Below, in pieces: positions 21,715 through 32,882 of a DNA stretch of 64,000 nucleotides. The DNA comes from Portulaca oleracea (lineage: Eukaryota; Streptophyta; Magnoliopsida; Caryophyllales; Portulacaceae). Numbering within the stretch: position 1 is the stretch's first letter; each line of letters opens with the position of its first letter. Location: assembly GCA_029582165.1 (NCBI GenBank), contig CM055877.1, positions 33,444,249 to 33,508,248 of the forward strand, read 5' to 3'. The translations under genes were made by a program, and so were the position numbers. The notes beneath the pieces were generated by a model. That model made no database searches. It had not been told where the DNA came from and saw only the letters and a list, made by a program, of their open reading frames with translations.

Positions 21715-23137
21715 GGGAAATTTGATTCTAATTATACGAACTTTTGGCCATATAAGACTTAATAATACAAACTTTCGATTCAGTGATGAATAATATGAAC
21801 TTTGACCCCATGTTGCCCCAATAACACGCCACCGAGTTAAGATTAACTTAACTCGGTGGCGATCCTAGTTGGTGGCGGAGGTATGTTGTCTTTGTATTTT
21901 GACTTTGCCACATCATCAGTTGACTTAAAAAATATGCCAACTCACCCTTTTATTTTTTTTCCCTTTTATTTTTTTAACCCACCTTCTTCTTCTCACGCCC
22001 AAATTTCCATCTTGACGTTGCCATCTTCTAGCACAATTTCCATCGTTTGATCTGTGGTAGAAGAAAAAAGAGAGGGATGCTCATTCAGGATTCAAGTAGG
22101 CCAAACAAACATAAACCCTAATTTCGAAATTGAACAATGCGAGATTGAAGGAAATCAAGTGAAATGACTTACCTTCCATTGAAATCGAATTCACTTTCAC
22201 TGCACAGAGAGAGAGGTTCAGGGGAGGATTTCTCTCCGAAATCGCTTCATCTACTTTGATTTTCGCTCACTTTTCTAATCTGGGTTTCCTCAAAAACCCT
22301 TCAATTTTTAAAACTAGGGTTTTTTCTCGCTTGTTTCATAGTCCTGCGCAGCTTCAAATTTAGCTTTGTTGTAGGAAGACCCAATTTTTGATTGTGCTCC
22401 TATTTTCAGTCAGCTTTTTGGAATTCTATTTCATTGATTTGGTTGTGGGTATTCAGGGTGGCAGTGACCAGCGAATTCGATGTTGGTTTGAGGGTTCAAT
22501 TGGGTTTTTGTTATTTCAGAAGAATGTTGATGGGTTATGTTCTTCTAGATTCGACAACCATGAATGTCTTAATTCGTGTTTGTGTTGTGCTCAGTGACCT
22601 TAAAATAAGCAGACAGTTGCATTGCTTTGTGGTTAAAATTGGGAGAGAAAAAGAGTCGCAAGCATCGACTTCCGAGGGAGCCCCTATCGGTTCTCATCAT
22701 GGAATACTTTCGTGGTGTGGGGCTGCTCAGGCAGTGTTGTGTTGAATAGCAGAATCGGAGAAATTGTGGGTGGATGCGCTTCGATTTGTGCACATAATTT
22801 CAGTGCTACAACGAACATCAACTGCAATGGAGTTGAATTTAAGTGCTTAGTGACCATAGAAGAAGAAGGAGGTGGGTTAAAAAAATAAAAGGGAAAAAGT
22901 AAAATGGTGAGTTGGCATTTTTTTAAGTCAACTGATGACATGGCAAGGTCAAAATACAAAGACAACTTACCTCCGCTGCCGGCTAGGATCGCCACCGAGT
23001 TGAGTTAATCTTAACTCAGTGGCGTGTTATTGGGGGCAACAGAGGGTCAAAGTTCATATTATTCATCACTGAATCGAAAGTTCGTATTATTAAGTCTTAT
23101 ATGGCCAAAAGTTCGTATTATTAGAATCCAATTTCCC
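21715..23137. mobile_element. Pack-MULE with long terminal inverted repeats and a captured gene fragment
   Basis: The ends (GGGAAATTTGATTCTAAT and the reverse complement of AGAATCCAATTTCCC) are inverted repeats. They continue nearly uninterrupted for about 290 bases: ACTTTTGGCCATATAAGACT, TTCGATTCAGTGATGAATAA, CAACTCGGTGGCGATCCTAG and GTTGTCTTTGTATTTTGAC in both arms. Flanks share TTTTATTTA (9 bp). The interior (about 22,030-22,860) is unlike the arms and holds a PPR-like coding fragment. No transposase is present, so movement would need an enzyme from elsewhere. Confidence 0.85.
22392..22745 (+). pseudogene. Captured PPR-protein gene fragment inside Pack-MULE
   Basis: A plus-strand frame contains FRRMLMGYVLLDSTTMNVL followed by IRVCVVLSDLKISRQLHCF and VVKIG. 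This is the order of a pentatricopeptide repeat of the PLS class (F-x-x-M-x-x-x-G-x-x-x-D-x-x-T-x-x-x-L-x-x-C, then G/S-x-Q-x-H-x-x-V-x-K-x-G). PPR proteins are organellar RNA-binding proteins with tens of repeats; here only about one and a half repeats survive, so no working product is expected. The preceding interior (22,060-22,380) looks like a 5' untranslated region or intron. The frame runs out at 22,745 before the right arm. Confidence 0.6.
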
Positions 23138-23146
23138 TTTTATTTA
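23138..23146. repeat. Target-site duplication of Pack-MULE (right)
   Basis: TTTTATTTA, identical to 21,706-21,714. Confidence 0.7.
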
Positions 23147-23821
23147 TTTATTTATTTATTTTATCTCTCATCTAAATTCTATTCAAAAGTATATCATAAA
23201 AGTATACCATAAGACATAGTTTTAGAAAAATTTCAAATGGTGCTTTTCTATTTTTATATTTTTTGTGGTGCATTATATTGCATTTTTTAAGGTATACTTG
23301 TCCAAATATTTCACCATGTGATGTTTCCCTCCAGTTACCTATCATAACACCATTAATTAATAAAAGGACAATCATACACATTTTGATTCAAGATGGTTAT
23401 TTAATAACTATTTTGAATTGTCCATATTTCACATTTTTGTAATTTTTAATGACATTTTATATAATTATATGTATTTATCAAGTATAAGAGTACATTACTT
23501 ATTAGCTAGGTCAAAAAATATAATAATAGGCTAATTTTATCAATCATAATTGAAAATGAACATTTTATTCATAGTTTTAAATTTATGAAAAAATATAAGT
23601 AAATATTTATATTTATATTACTTATAAGTTGTAATAACCCTAAAAGTAATGAAACATACCTTTATAATGATCTAAATATACTTATATTTAACTTTATGAG
23701 AGATTTAGATGAAATACAAGATGGTTATTAACCATCTTACGTTAAAAAGTTTATCATTTTGCTTTACAAAAAAGGCAACAATAGAACAAATTCTTCTCAT
23801 TCCCAGTGGCATAGTGTTGCT
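23147..23821. other. AT-rich intergenic sequence
   Basis: No gene or repeat boundary seen. It holds a (TTTA)n run at 23,140-23,160. Confidence 0.5.
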
Positions 23822-23826
23822 ACGTC

Positions 23827-24015
23827 TGTGAAGTATATAGTTAGTAGTTAGTTTCTTGATCTTTTTGTTATAACTTGCTCGCGGGAATAGCTAAATTCTC
23901 ATCTCTCTCTTGTATATATACCCCTTCCCTATCATCTATTGTAATCAATCTTTCCGTTTTACATAATATTGCAGTTGTTCTACAACCTAGTTCTTTCCTT
24001 TTTCATATTTTCTCA
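23827..24015 (+). repeat. Copia 5' LTR
   Basis: 189 bases, TGTGAAGTATATAG to TTTTCTCA. Contains TATATATA (promoter-like, near 23,930) and a TTGTAATCAATC segment typical of the R region. The 3' LTR is the same but about 9 bases longer. Confidence 0.9.
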
Positions 24016-24028
24016 TGGTATCAGAGCG
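24016..24028 (+). promoter_or_regulatory. Primer-binding site (initiator Met tRNA)
   Basis: TGGTATCAGAGCG directly after the LTR. It complements the 3' end of plant initiator methionine tRNA, the usual copia primer. Confidence 0.9.
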
Positions 24029-24095
24029 ATAATGGCTCATTGATATGAGCAATTCTCTAATCCCTTCTTCCTATTCTTTCTGAATCTATGCTGCA

Positions 24096-24890
24096 ATGAC
24101 TGCAGATTCTAATTCTACAAAAACGCCTGTTCATGTTGAAGAAGACTACAACAATAATCCCCTTTTCCTCCATCCATCAAATCACCCTAGTATACCATTG
24201 ACTAGCTTCAAGTTCAACGGTTCTAATTTTCAAAAATGAGGAAAAGTTATGAAGATTGCTCTTAGGACCAAGGTTAAGCTTGGTTTCATTGATGGAAAAT
24301 GTCCAAAGCCTGTTGCAAATCAGCCAACACATCAAGAATGGATCAAGGAGGATTCAATGGTTGTAAGTTGATTGCTCAATTCTATACTTCTTTATCTGTC
24401 AAATTCTTTCCTGTATGTTGATTCTACCAAAAGTATTGGGATGATTTTATTGAAAGATTTGGACAGTCTTATGGTCCTTTGTTGTTTCATTTGGAAAAGG
24501 AGAACACTAATTTGTACCAAAATGATGATAGTGTAGCGCTGTCTATTTTACTAAGCTCAAGAAACTGTGGGATGAATTAGCAGATGTTTCTGAGATGCCA
24601 GAATGCACTTTTGTTGAGACTTGTCCTTCTATTAAACAAACTATAGGAATTGATTAAAGATAAAGTTCGATGCAATTCTTGATGCATCTTAATGGGGAGT
24701 ATGATGCTATTAGAGGTCAAATTTTACTATCTGATCCTTTGCCTATTGTGAACAAAGCATATAACATGATGGCAACTTCATTCAAGCTTTGGCTCAAGAA
24801 ATAGCCAAATACAACAAATCTAAGCCTCTTGCTGATAAATCTTTTGCACACTTTTCTAGGACTAGCAATTTCGCAGGTAACCCCTCTTGC
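24096..24890 (+). pseudogene. Copia gag remnant
   Basis: An ATG at 24,096 opens MTADSNSTKT, then NPLFLHPSNHPS and FKFNGSNFQK before a stop. The frame continues with VKLGFIDGKCPKP and QEWIKED. This is the N-terminus of the copia Gag family that carries a LF-x-HPSDHP motif. Later frames lose continuity and no zinc knuckle is recognisable. Gag would form the particle shell; this copy cannot. Confidence 0.7.
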
Positions 24891-26210
24891 ATATGTTGTT
24901 TTGTGCAAGATAGTAAAGCTTCTTGTTTGATCATTGACACTAGAGAAAGTGATCATATGACTTTTGATGTTTCTATTTTGCAAGATATTCACTCCCTTAG
25001 TAAGCCTGTTCAGGTTGTTTGGCTTGATGGGTCTTTAAAGACTATTAACAAAGCTGGTACAGTTTATCTCACAGATAAGATAATTTCAACAAGTCTTTTT
25101 TATCCCTGAGTTTCATTACAAACTTTTGTCTATTCTTAAGCTAATGAAGGTTCAGAATATGGCTCTTCACTTTTATCCTAATATGTGTGTCTTTCAAGAG
25201 CTTACAACTTGGGAGATTGTTGCTATTATCAAACCAGAAGATGGCCTATTCAAGATTCGCCCTGCACAAGCTACAACAGATTCCTCATTGCATATGCTTA
25301 TGAGCTCTACTTCTAGTAATACAAGTTTCTTGGATATTCTTCACAACAGATTAGGACATACTTCTTTGACTAAAATGAGTTATATATCCGAATGTAATAA
25401 GCAAATTCCAGATGACTTGTTTTGTGAAACTTGTATTCTTGCCAAAACTCACAGGTTGCCTTTTAATAGGAGTGTTATTCCTTCATCATATTGATTTCAA
25501 CTTATTTATATAGATTTATGGGGTCTCTATAAGATTCCTAATATTGATGGTTCGAAGTACTTTGTGACTTTTGTGGATGACTTTCGCATGACTACTTGGA
25601 CTCACTTGATCTGTGATAAATTTGTTGTTAGTTTAGTCATAGAAGACTTTCTTAGCATGGTTGTTGTTCAGTTCAATGTTCATGTTTCCATTATTAGAAT
25701 AGATAATGGTTATGAGTTTATTAATCATACTTGTCGTTCTCTCTTTCCAAAGCTTGGAATTGTGCATCAAATGTCAACTCCTTATACTGCCCAACAAAAT
25801 GGAGTATTGGAGAGAAAGCACATACATCTTCTTGTTAGTGCTAGGGCAATTAGATTCCATGCTCATTTGCCTAAGAGATTTTGGGGAGAATGCATATTAG
25901 TAGCTACTCATGTCATCAATCTTCTTCCTGCTAACCTTCGATGGAAGTGCCACATGAAATTGTCTTTGGTGATAAACCAAAGTTATCTGATCTTAAGACC
26001 ATTGGGTGCTTATGTTTTGCTGCTGATTTGAAATACAAGGACAAATTTGATTCCAGAGCTATAAAGTGCATATTGCTTGGGCCCACTTTTGGTTGCAAAA
26101 GCTACAAGCTATATGATTTGAAATCCCACAAGATTATTCACAGTAGGGATGTTATCTTTCAAGAAGATATCTTTCCCTTTCCAATCAGAGATAGGTTTAA
26201 TAGAAAGTGA
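24890..26210 (+). pseudogene. Copia protease and integrase remnant
   Basis: The protease is marked by CLIIDTRESDHMT (about 24,926-24,962), where the catalytic D-S/T-G has become DTR, so the active site is lost. The integrase zinc domain follows (LHNRLGHTSLTKM, then CETCILAKTHRLPF, about 25,338-25,458; His-His-Cys-Cys intact). The core shows TFVDDF (first Asp), RIDNGYEF (second Asp) and QQNGVLERKH (Glu), all three catalytic residues kept. A stop lies at about 25,490 and a frameshift at about 25,940. The C-terminal part (CILLGPTFGCKSYKLYD) runs to 26,210. Confidence 0.85.
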
Positions 26211-26699
26211 CAGGATTCATGCTGAAGAGAATGAGAGTTTTTCTCATTCTTGGCAGAATCATTTATGCAAGTTTAATTATGATGTTTTTCCTACACCAAC
26301 CATTAATACTAATTGCTCACCCTCTTATAATATTCATGTTTCTACTTCTTTGAACATTAATAATGAACATACTAACATGGATAAATCTCAAGGTCAAGCT
26401 ACTGGCATTATTGTTCTAGATAGAACAATAGTTTTTCCAGCTCACAATAAGGAGACAACATCTACTACACAACTTGAGGAACAACTTCATCCTAGGCAGT
26501 CTTCAAGAACAAGACAACCTCCAATTTGGTTACCAGATTATGCTATTCCTGTGGAGAAAAGCATATATCATTCTCTGAGTTTTCATTCCCATGTTAAGCA
26601 TCCTCTCTTCTTAGAAAGTGAGAATTCTTATTTGTCTCAAGATTATGTTACTTCATTCTCTGTTGTCATACACACATCAAAGCCTCATTCTTACAATCA

Positions 26700-28205
26700 A
26701 GCTTAGAGCCATCCTGAATAGATTGCAGCCATGGATAGAGAATTGGAGGCTCTTGAAACAAATGGCACATAGAAGCTTACCTCTTTATCAAAGGATAAAC
26801 AAGCCCTTACTTCCAAATGGGTTTATAAAGTAAAGTTCAAGCCAGATGGTTCAATGGAAAGATACAAGGCCAAATTAGTCATCAGAGGGTTTCTACAAAT
26901 CAAAGACAAAGATTATAAGCATACTTTCTCTCTTGTAGCTAAGCTAGGCCCTATCAGAATTTTCATAGCTCTTGCCACTGCTAAAAGATGGGACATACAT
27001 CAACTTGATATCAATAATGCCTTTCTTTATAGCTTTATTGATGAAGAAGTTTACATGTTACCCCCACAAGGTTATACTAAAGCTCATCCAGGACAAGTTT
27101 ATAAGTTGGTTCGATCTCTCTATGGATTGAAGCAAGCTTCAATACAGTGGAACATTGAGTTAACAAAGTTCTTAGTCAAACATGGGTTTTAACAATCCAA
27201 AAATGACTATTCTTTGTTCACGAAGTCTTCATCTGCTGGTATTGTTCATATTCTAGTTTATGTTGATGATCTTTTGATCATAGGAAATAACTCAAAAGGA
27301 ATTGATTTCATCAAGTAGAAACGTAACTCTATTCCGCCTTTTTATTAAAAATTTAGGGTTTGCAAGATACTTTTTGGGTATAGAGATTTCAAGGTCTAGT
27401 GAAGGACTTTCTTGAATCAAAGAAAATATATTTCTGACATTCTGATTGACGCAGGTTTAACAGGTTTCGAATTAGCTAAGTTTCCTCTTCCTAAAGGCCT
27501 TAATCTATCTGTAGACACTGGTTCTCGTTTGAGAGATCCTGCTCCCTATAGAAGAATTGTTCGCAAACTCTTATAGTTAACTCTGACAAGACCTGATATT
27601 CGCTATGTTGTTCAACATTTATCCCCATTTTTGAAGGCTCCTACAGATCAACATTATGCAGTTGCTTTTCATATTCTAAAGTGTCTGAAAGGGAGCATCA
27701 ATCATGGGCTATTTTATCCTACAAACAACTTCTTTCATAACACTGCCTTCATTGATACAAATTGGGGCAGTTGTAGATTTTCAGCAAAAGCTTTGACAAG
27801 TTATTGTGTCCTCCTTGGGATCTCTCTGATTTCCTGGAAAACATAAAAAAAAAACAAAAGCTTGTTTCTAAGTCTTCAGCCGAGACAAAGTATAAAGCTA
27901 TGTCTGCTACAACTTTAGAATTAGAATGGGTATCTCAGCTGCTTGTAAATCTTTATATTCTCATTGATCATCCTCTTATTCTCTTCTGTGAGAATAAGGC
28001 AGCACAACATATTGTGCAAATCCAGTTTTTCACGAAAGAACCAAGCACATTCACATAGACTCCCATTATATCATAGACAAAATTCATGATGGCTTTCTTC
28101 AAATAGCACATGTATCTTCCTCAAATCAACTAGCTGATATTATGACTAATCCCCTTTCAGAATATGAGCATAATATTTTGTCCTCAAGGATGGAATTGGT
28201 TTAAG
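26700..28205 (+). pseudogene. Copia reverse transcriptase and RNase H remnant
   Basis: LTSKWVYKVKFKPDGSMERY, QLDINNAFLYS, LYGLKQASIQW and the catalytic box YVDDLL (27,259-27,276) mark RT; the two Asp of YVDD remain. RNase H follows (NWGSCRFSAKALTSYCV, ISWKT, SKSSAETKYKAMSATTLE and a C-terminal segment, SSSNQLADIMTNPLS). Stops occur after GF (27,190), in the RT-RNase H link (several) and at 27,844 (a stop and frame change). The tail ends immediately before the polypurine tract. Confidence 0.87.
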
Positions 28206-28225
28206 CTCCTCCCAAATCCACCTTA

Positions 28226-28242
28226 AATGGGGGGGGGGGGGA
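28226..28242 (+). promoter_or_regulatory. Polypurine tract of copia element
   Basis: AAATGGGGGGGGGGGGGGA-like run directly before the 3' LTR at 28,243, the plus-strand primer site. The exact G count may vary by slippage. Confidence 0.8.
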
Positions 28243-28440
28243 TGTGAAGTATATAGTTAGTTGTTAGAAGATAGTTTCTTGATATTTTTGTTATAAAGAG
28301 CTTGAGGGAATTGCTAAATTCTCAGCTCTCTTTTGTATATGTACCCCATCCCTATCACCTATTGTAATAAATCTTTCCATTCTACATAATATTGCAGTTG
28401 TTGTTCTACAATCTGGTTGTTTCTTTTTCATATTTTCTCA
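28243..28440 (+). repeat. Copia 3' LTR
   Basis: 198 bases, TGTGAAGTATATAG to TTTTCTCA, the direct-repeat partner of 23,827-24,015. Confidence 0.9.
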
Positions 28441-28695
28441 ACATCACATTAATAAACTCTTCAATGTGGATGGGTAGTCTTATTTACCACTCCTTGATTG
28501 CCTGAATTCAACCACCAAATGCAAGGGGTCAACAGAAAAAGGTACATGTACACAGATTTAGAGCAACTAAGTGGACTTTGATCCGGATCTTGTTTAACTT
28601 GATGCTGTATTATAGCAGCCCAAGAAAAACCCTAAGAAGTGTTTTCATTATTCTACTTAAATTGAGGAAATAGTCGAAAAGGGTTGTAGAAAATT

Positions 28696-28968
28696 ACTCC
28701 ATCCTTCCCATATTATCTTTTACTTTAAGCAACTTTCTTTTTTCCCACAATATATGTCAAGTTATAATTCCAATAACACATTAATTATTCATTTATCAAA
28801 TTAAATTTATTAATTATATCCTTTTTTTCCATTATTATTATTTTTTCACCATTTTTCTTTTTCATTCACCATTTTCACATTTTCAACGAGCTATATTAAT
28901 GTAGAGGGATTGTATTTTTGGTTTTTAAAATTATGTCTAAAGTGACAAATAATATAAAAAGAAGAGAG
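28696..28968. mobile_element. Stowaway-like MITE
   Basis: Ends CTCCATCCTTCCCATATTAT and (reverse complement of right) CTCTCTTCTTTTTATATTAT are imperfect inverted repeats of the CTCCCTCCGT type. Both are flanked by TA (28,694-28,695 and 28,969-28,970), as expected for Tc1/mariner-related Stowaway elements. No coding sequence. Confidence 0.7.
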
Positions 28969-28970
28969 TA

Positions 28971-31200
28971 CTGATTAAATAGAAAAGAAACGACCAAAAT
29001 AAACATCCGAATCAATAAACTCACCAGGCTAGATGACCATACATTGCTCAGAGTTGTGGTCTAGCTTCCTTTGTGAATGACCTAGAAGTTGAATTTGGAC
29101 TAACCATAGAACCCACTAGTTTTACGGGCAATCCAAATTGGCTTCCTCCCATTTGGGATATTTATTTTCTATTTTTTGTATTAAATACGAATGCAAATTA
29201 ATATCAAAGCACACGAATTAATTCAAGGAGGATATGGTAAAAAGAGTTGTTAGTTAATTCTCAAAGGTAATCTAACAAACTAAAATTAAGCAAACACTAG
29301 CCTATGATTCAGAAGACAAATTTGGAGGTAAGGTTATAGATATATAGGTTAAAAAAACCTTCTTATCTGTCTATTTTGTTAACGAAAATGATAAACATGC
29401 AACATACTATAATTAGGTTTTTATCAGAAAAAGGTATAAGGAAAAAATCAGTTTATTTTATAATTTGACAGTTATGTGATGCATAACATAAATAAAGACA
29501 AGAATAATGATGCACACATTATACATTTTATTAGTTTAATTAAGGTTAGTTATCCACATGATAAACTGGAAACAAAATAAAATAATCTACATGATCAACT
29601 GGAATCAAAACAAAATAAAAACGGTGATAACAATGGAAAAGTGCTAACCTTAAAACAAAACAAAAATAAAATGCATATAATACAAATGAATATGTGGGAG
29701 ATAACTGGATGACTGTCCACTATTCAATACTCTTGAAAATAGGTTGGGTAGAAGACGTTATTTATAGTGCAATGGAGACAAATAATACAAAATACTTGGG
29801 GACAATCATATCTTTATGAAAGGTAAATAACATGGGCGGATCCATGGGGAAGGGGGGGGGGGGGTGTTCATGGATATCGTTAGCCAAAGAAAAATTTTGG
29901 ATTTTATAATATTATTCGAAATAAATTTTCTTAATTAAAATAAGTGGACACCGTAAAAAAATCCGAAAATATAATAGTGGTGTCTAATTTAACAGGCCAA
30001 AAACCCTAAAATATTATTACAAATAAATTGTCCAAATTTGACTAATTAATTAGGTCAAAATTTTTACTTGAATACAATATTATTAGTATTATTAAGATAA
30101 AAACATGGAATTAGCGGTCAAAATGTTGCACCGAAAACCCTGAAAAGGAAACTGGAGAAATTAATTGGGACGGAGGGAGTACCAAATTAACTTTTATAAA
30201 AAAAAAGTGTAAGTCAATGAAGTGGGTAATTGGGTATGAGCATAAGTTCAAGATATAAATATCCAGTTAATGTGGAATTTCAATTTATTTGTTGGACATA
30301 TTTATATGATTATGTGAAATTTTCTTAAGCGTGTGAATATGTCATATAATAATAATTTTTATTTTTATTTTTATTTATTTAAATTTATTATTTTATTTTT
30401 CCAAATAATTTATATAATAACAAACAACAAACGACTAACATGTCCCTATATTTTGATGTAATTATTTTAAGGGCTCTATATTTTGACAAATTATTATGGG
30501 ATGACATCATCTTTGCGGATATTATTTATTGGGGACATTCCGACCAATTTTCCGGTCTAAAGATGCGCGAAACAATGATTTTTGTATTTAAGACTGTTTT
30601 AATTAAAGTCAACTATCATTTTAGGCCTTAATATTTAGGGTTTGTCAAAGATATATAACCCTAATCCACAATAAATACTGTAATTAGTACTTATTTCGCC
30701 GAAAATAGATCAGAATGTCTTCCAAAGATAATTACAACAAAGATAATGTCACTCTATCATTATTGATCAAAATACGGGGCCCTTATAATAATGACAGCAA
30801 AATATTAGTACCCTTTAATCATTTCTTTGTAATAACAAATATGTTTTGACATGATAATAACAAATGTATTAAATATCCCTAAATTAAATATCTGGATGCC
30901 CTATCGATAAATAATATCCGAAGACAACGAAAATAACATACACTATTCCCTTCGAGCCGACCGACTATATAATTGAGCAGGGACAAAATCTAGCTCAAAG
31001 ACTAATATTCGGTTCAATTAGCAGCAACATAAAACCAACCGGTTTTATCATATTTGGTGGACATGAAAACTGGAAAAGGATGGGCCTAGGCCACAACGTA
31101 AGACAGACCAATCTATATGTTGCGCAGGCTTGAGTTTTGGGCCATTTTATGGTTTTGAGCATCACGTGATGTGTGATATAAAATTGTTGTTTTACATGAC
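28971..31200. other. AT-rich intergenic DNA with a Stowaway end and a G run
   Basis: No gene recognised. At about 30,145-30,180 the sequence GGGACGGAGGGAGTA is the right end of a Stowaway element, but no matching left end (TACTCCCTCCGTCCC) is visible, so it is a fragment. A 14-base G run lies at 29,853-29,866. The 63-codon frame at 30,440-30,631 has no known motif. Confidence 0.5.
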
Positions 31201-31221
31201 CAATTCTATCCTAACCAATAC

Positions 31222-31780
31222 AAATAGTTGTTGGAACCACATTTAACTTGTCTATTATGAGTCTTGGTTGAAGTGGATCTTGCCTTGAATATCCCTAACA
31301 AGTGGTATTAGAGCCGATTATTCATTCGGATTGACGCAAGTTGTAGGATGGTGGTCCTGTAAAAATCACTATAAAGAATAGTAGGGACCATGGCGTGCGC
31401 GTGGCTGGGTCTTCTAAAGGCACAGAGTGGTGGCATGAGACTCATGTGAATTAGTGTGTGACTCTGTAGAGTAAAGTGCGGCTGGGACTCTTGAGGCAGA
31501 GTGATGACATGAGACTCAGGTGAAGTAGAGTACGACTTTATAGAGTAAGGTGCAGCTATAATGAGTTCTTGATGATGACTTTAAACCTTAGCAAAAAAGG
31601 TTTCCAATCAAAGAGTTGAGACTCATGTGTTAAGGGGGAGATTGTTGGAATTCATCAATGAGTAAATGTCCAACATCGGAAAAGCAAAGGAAAGAGCAGG
31701 GAAGATGAAACCTTACTTAGCTTGTGTACCATAAGACTTCATTGATGTGGGCCCCCACCTTGGATCTCCCCAACAATATC
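31222..31780 (+). mobile_element. TRIM-like LTR element remnant
   Basis: An LTR end (CCCTAACA) is followed by AGTGGTATTAGAGCC (31,302-31,316), a Met-tRNA primer-binding site. Further on, TTAAGGGGGAGAT (31,631-31,643) is a polypurine tract followed by TGTTGGAATTC, an LTR start with the CCAACATCGG segment common in TRIMs. The internal part is only about 0.3 kb and non-coding. It includes a duplicated unit of about 77 bp (GCTGGG at 31,404 and 31,481). The two LTRs cannot be aligned well, so the ends are approximate. Confidence 0.5.
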
Positions 31781-32100
31781 ATTTGCAAACCCATTTATAA
31801 GACTAGAGACAAAATCCGATCCAACGTCTATAGATGCCCCCTCTTTCGTCAAGTATGTATAGGACGATGATCGAAGTAGTCTTAATGAGCTTGGCTTGAG
31901 GATAATTCTCCAGCTTGGGTGAGGCTTGAATGAAAATGTCCTACACCTAACTGTGATTTCACTCATCGTATGATGAACACCCGATGACAGCGGAGTAAAT
32001 GATATGGTGACGGAACCGTATTGTAAACGCCTAATGACTGGTGGTGAATACTCAGATGATGACAACATACTGTGATGACTTAATGGATAGTGGTATATGA

Positions 32101-32280
32101 AATGAATAGTTCGTTGCACTAAACCCCTTGTGACAAGTACTGATGGAATGAATAATTCATTTACTTAACCCCCAATGATAGGTACTGATAAACAGAATAA
32201 TTTGTTGTACTAAACCCCCAACGACATGTATTAGTGGACTGAATAATTTGATGTACTAGTGGACTGAATAATTCTTCGTT
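32101..32280. repeat. 46-bp degenerate tandem repeat
   Basis: Three to four units of the form GAATAATT-n-TACTAAACCCC-n-ACGACA-n-TACTGATGGA follow each other, with a shorter last unit. The flanking 31,780-32,100 and 32,281-32,830 contain no gene that I recognise; the 126-codon minus-strand frame at 31,739-32,119 has no known motif. Confidence 0.55.
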
Positions 32281-32882
32281 GACTATGAAGTGCTATCCAT
32301 TTAGTTGATGATTTTCTTAATTTGCAAAGATGAGTAAAACAGTGAATTAGTACGCCGAAAATAACTCTGAGAAATGCCTGTTATTTTGGCATGGATAAAT
32401 AGAGATGGATGTTGGAAGAAGTTGGTGAAAGGTGGAAAGCGTTGTCAAATTTGGAAAATGTTATAAAGAGCTAGAAGCAACCGGAATGAGTTGGAATTAA
32501 TTGAACTTGTTGGGAAGAGTTTGAAAAAGTTTAAGTTTCTTTTAAGAGATATATGCTCTATTTATTATCATATTATTGTTAGTTATAATTTTTTTATACT
32601 CTTAATATTTATAAATGAAAATCATTTTGTGTTCAAAACATAATATAAAATAAGTGTTGTCTATCGTCGTTTCTTGTCAATTAAAATTGACATTAAAAAT
32701 AAGGGTGAATTTCCAATTTTCCAGTGTTTGGTGACGAAAAAATAGAGAAAACAATTTTTTAAAAATAGTTTTCCCTCGCCCCTTTATAAATTATTTTCTT
32801 AACTCCAACATCATTAAAACTAAAAAACACGAATTTTTTTTATGCTTTTCTCTCTCTAGGGTTTTTCCTCTCTAACACTCAT

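Larger units (their letters stand above)
23822..28445 (+). mobile_element. Complete Ty1/copia retrotransposon, inactivated
   Basis: Two direct LTRs (23,827-24,015 and 28,243-28,440), flanks ACGTC and ACATC (5-bp target duplication with one mismatch; the flanks are included in this interval), a tRNA-iMet primer-binding site just inside the left LTR, and a poly-G polypurine tract before the right LTR. The internal order Gag, protease, integrase, RT, RNase H is that of copia. The two LTRs differ at many sites and by several small indels, and every coding segment has stops or frameshifts, so insertion is not recent. Confidence 0.92.

Noticed and set aside
24016..24028. tRNA gene fragment
   Set aside because: TGGTATCAGAGC sites here and at 48,587 are retrotransposon primer-binding sites, not tRNA genes. 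No cloverleaf was found anywhere.
30145..30181. Complete Stowaway element
   Set aside because: Only the right terminus is visible; no matching left end was found within 1 kb.
31739..32119. A 126-codon minus-strand ORF
   Set aside because: No recognisable domain. It overlaps a TRIM end and a short tandem repeat.
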